Assembly (NCBI GenBank): GCA_026929865.2
Contig: CM049409.1
Location: 7,347,452 to 7,411,451 of the forward strand
DNA: 64,000 nucleotides
Source of the DNA: Hyperoplus lanceolatus
Taxonomy: Eukaryota > Chordata > Actinopteri > Uranoscopiformes > Ammodytidae
Direction: 5' to 3'
Position numbers and translations under genes: made by a program. Numbering within the stretch: the stretch's first letter is position 1; each line of letters opens with the position of its first letter. Under the pieces are notes generated by a model that was not told where the DNA came from, searched no databases, and saw nothing but the letters and a program-made list of their open reading frames with translations. This document shows, one piece after another, positions 63,011 through 64,000 of the stretch.

Positions 63011-64000
63011 GGTAGTGTGAAGGCTAACGAATAAAAGTTACACTTTGCTTGAACCCTGTGAAAGCGGGTTTCAAAGAAGTACCATAAAAAATGCCCCTGA
63101 CACCATGTTCTAAACTGCGTCAACACATAACTTACTGTACAAGACCTTATTATTAAGGTGTCAAGGGGGGAAACAAACTCATGTGGAGTAGGATTATACT
63201 ATACTCGTGATGGTCCTGATGTATGTGTCAAGTGATGTTTTCGGTCCAAGTTTAGTTTTTATCTTTCAGTTCACAGGGTACGGCAAGACCTTTTCAAACA
63301 ATATCAGCAAAAAAGAATGGAAAAGAATGATATGTTTGTTTACTCTGATGCACTTCATGGGTCAAAAATTGAGCCACATTTATTTCCAAAGATATATCAT
63401 AATACATGACTGAATGTCATCAACAAATAATAATTTAAAATGTTCCTTTCTCACTTTATGAAAAAAATGAGTGTTTGTATTACTTCATCAAGTTGACTTC
63501 CTAAAATATATAATATTAATGATACATTTTAAAATGTGTTTATTTCAAAGATATAGCAGCAACAATAGAAACACAGTATGTGCTTTATAAGGAAAGCAGT
63601 CCTATAGTGTATATAGAAGTTAGACCCAGTTACTGACTGTCTACCCAAACAATGCTGACCAACAAGAGAGAGTTTGTATTCTACTGCTTGATGAGTTGTC
63701 AACAGCTGCTCAGACAAGAAACTACTCTTTCTTTTGGCCAGAAACTCAAACTGAACAGCAGCTAGGAACTCAACAAAATAATGGTCTATTCTGTGAGAAA
63801 CACAACTTCAAAACCAGCAGCAAAAGTCTTCCCATTCTGGAAAAGCATGTGCAAAAACAGATAAACAAAAATGTATCTGATTTTCTTTTCAGTATTTGTG
63901 ATGTAGGCCTAAAACCACCTGGCATTTGTTTGGCCTCTCAAGCAGGAATTACTAGCAAGCATATCCAAACTAACAAATAGCCTTTGCCTTGAGTGGTGAT
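63011..64000. other. right end of window, nothing recognised
   Basis: A/T-rich unique DNA up to the edge. A 94-codon open frame near 63696-63980 has no recognisable family, splice signals or codon bias and is not called a gene. Confidence 0.4.

Overview
This window looks like vertebrate, almost certainly teleost fish, genomic DNA. It has long (CA/GT)n, (CT)n and (GAA)n microsatellites, several fish-type dispersed repeats, a Tc1-like element with long terminal inverted repeats, a hAT-type element with an 8-bp target duplication, and very low gene density. Two protein-coding genes can be supported, both near the left end and arranged head to head. No bacterial-type operon, CRISPR array or phage is present.

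Left end (1-2560): the first two coding exons of a minus-strand gene that I read as lrmda (leucine-rich melanocyte differentiation associated, formerly C10orf11). It starts at 2302 and runs off the left edge. Its promoter lies to the right of its start codon. Between the two genes (2560-8200) is about 5.6 kb of non-coding DNA with a CpG-rich patch carrying a perfect CRE (about 4180-4340) and several stretches that look like conserved regulatory elements, including a Hox/Pbx/Meis-type site cluster at 7070-7125.

8267-10296: a complete two-exon znf503 (nlz2/Nolz-1) gene on the plus strand, encoding a 556-residue NET/Nlz-family co-repressor. The 359-bp intron has clean GT-AG boundaries. A 20-codon upstream ORF ends in an ATGA overlap with the main start codon. 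LRMDA and ZNF503 are also neighbours in mammals, so the order supports both calls.

Right of znf503 (about 11.6-64 kb): a gene desert with no supportable protein-coding exon. It holds four copies of one 340-380-bp MITE-like family, one further MITE-like element, the hAT element (38020-39492), a Tc1-like deletion derivative (about 39585-40436) whose remaining ORF fuses the transposase N-terminal helix-turn-helix to its C-terminal tail, several teleost repeat fragments and many microsatellites. Between these are non-repetitive, homeodomain-site-rich blocks that resemble conserved non-coding elements. This fits the known regulatory desert next to ZNF503 in vertebrates, but conservation cannot be tested from one sequence. 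I found no convincing undescribed system. The best leads are the znf503 upstream ORF, a possible CA/UG hairpin in its 3' UTR, the CRE/E-box patch between the genes, and the catalytic-domain-less transposase ORF.
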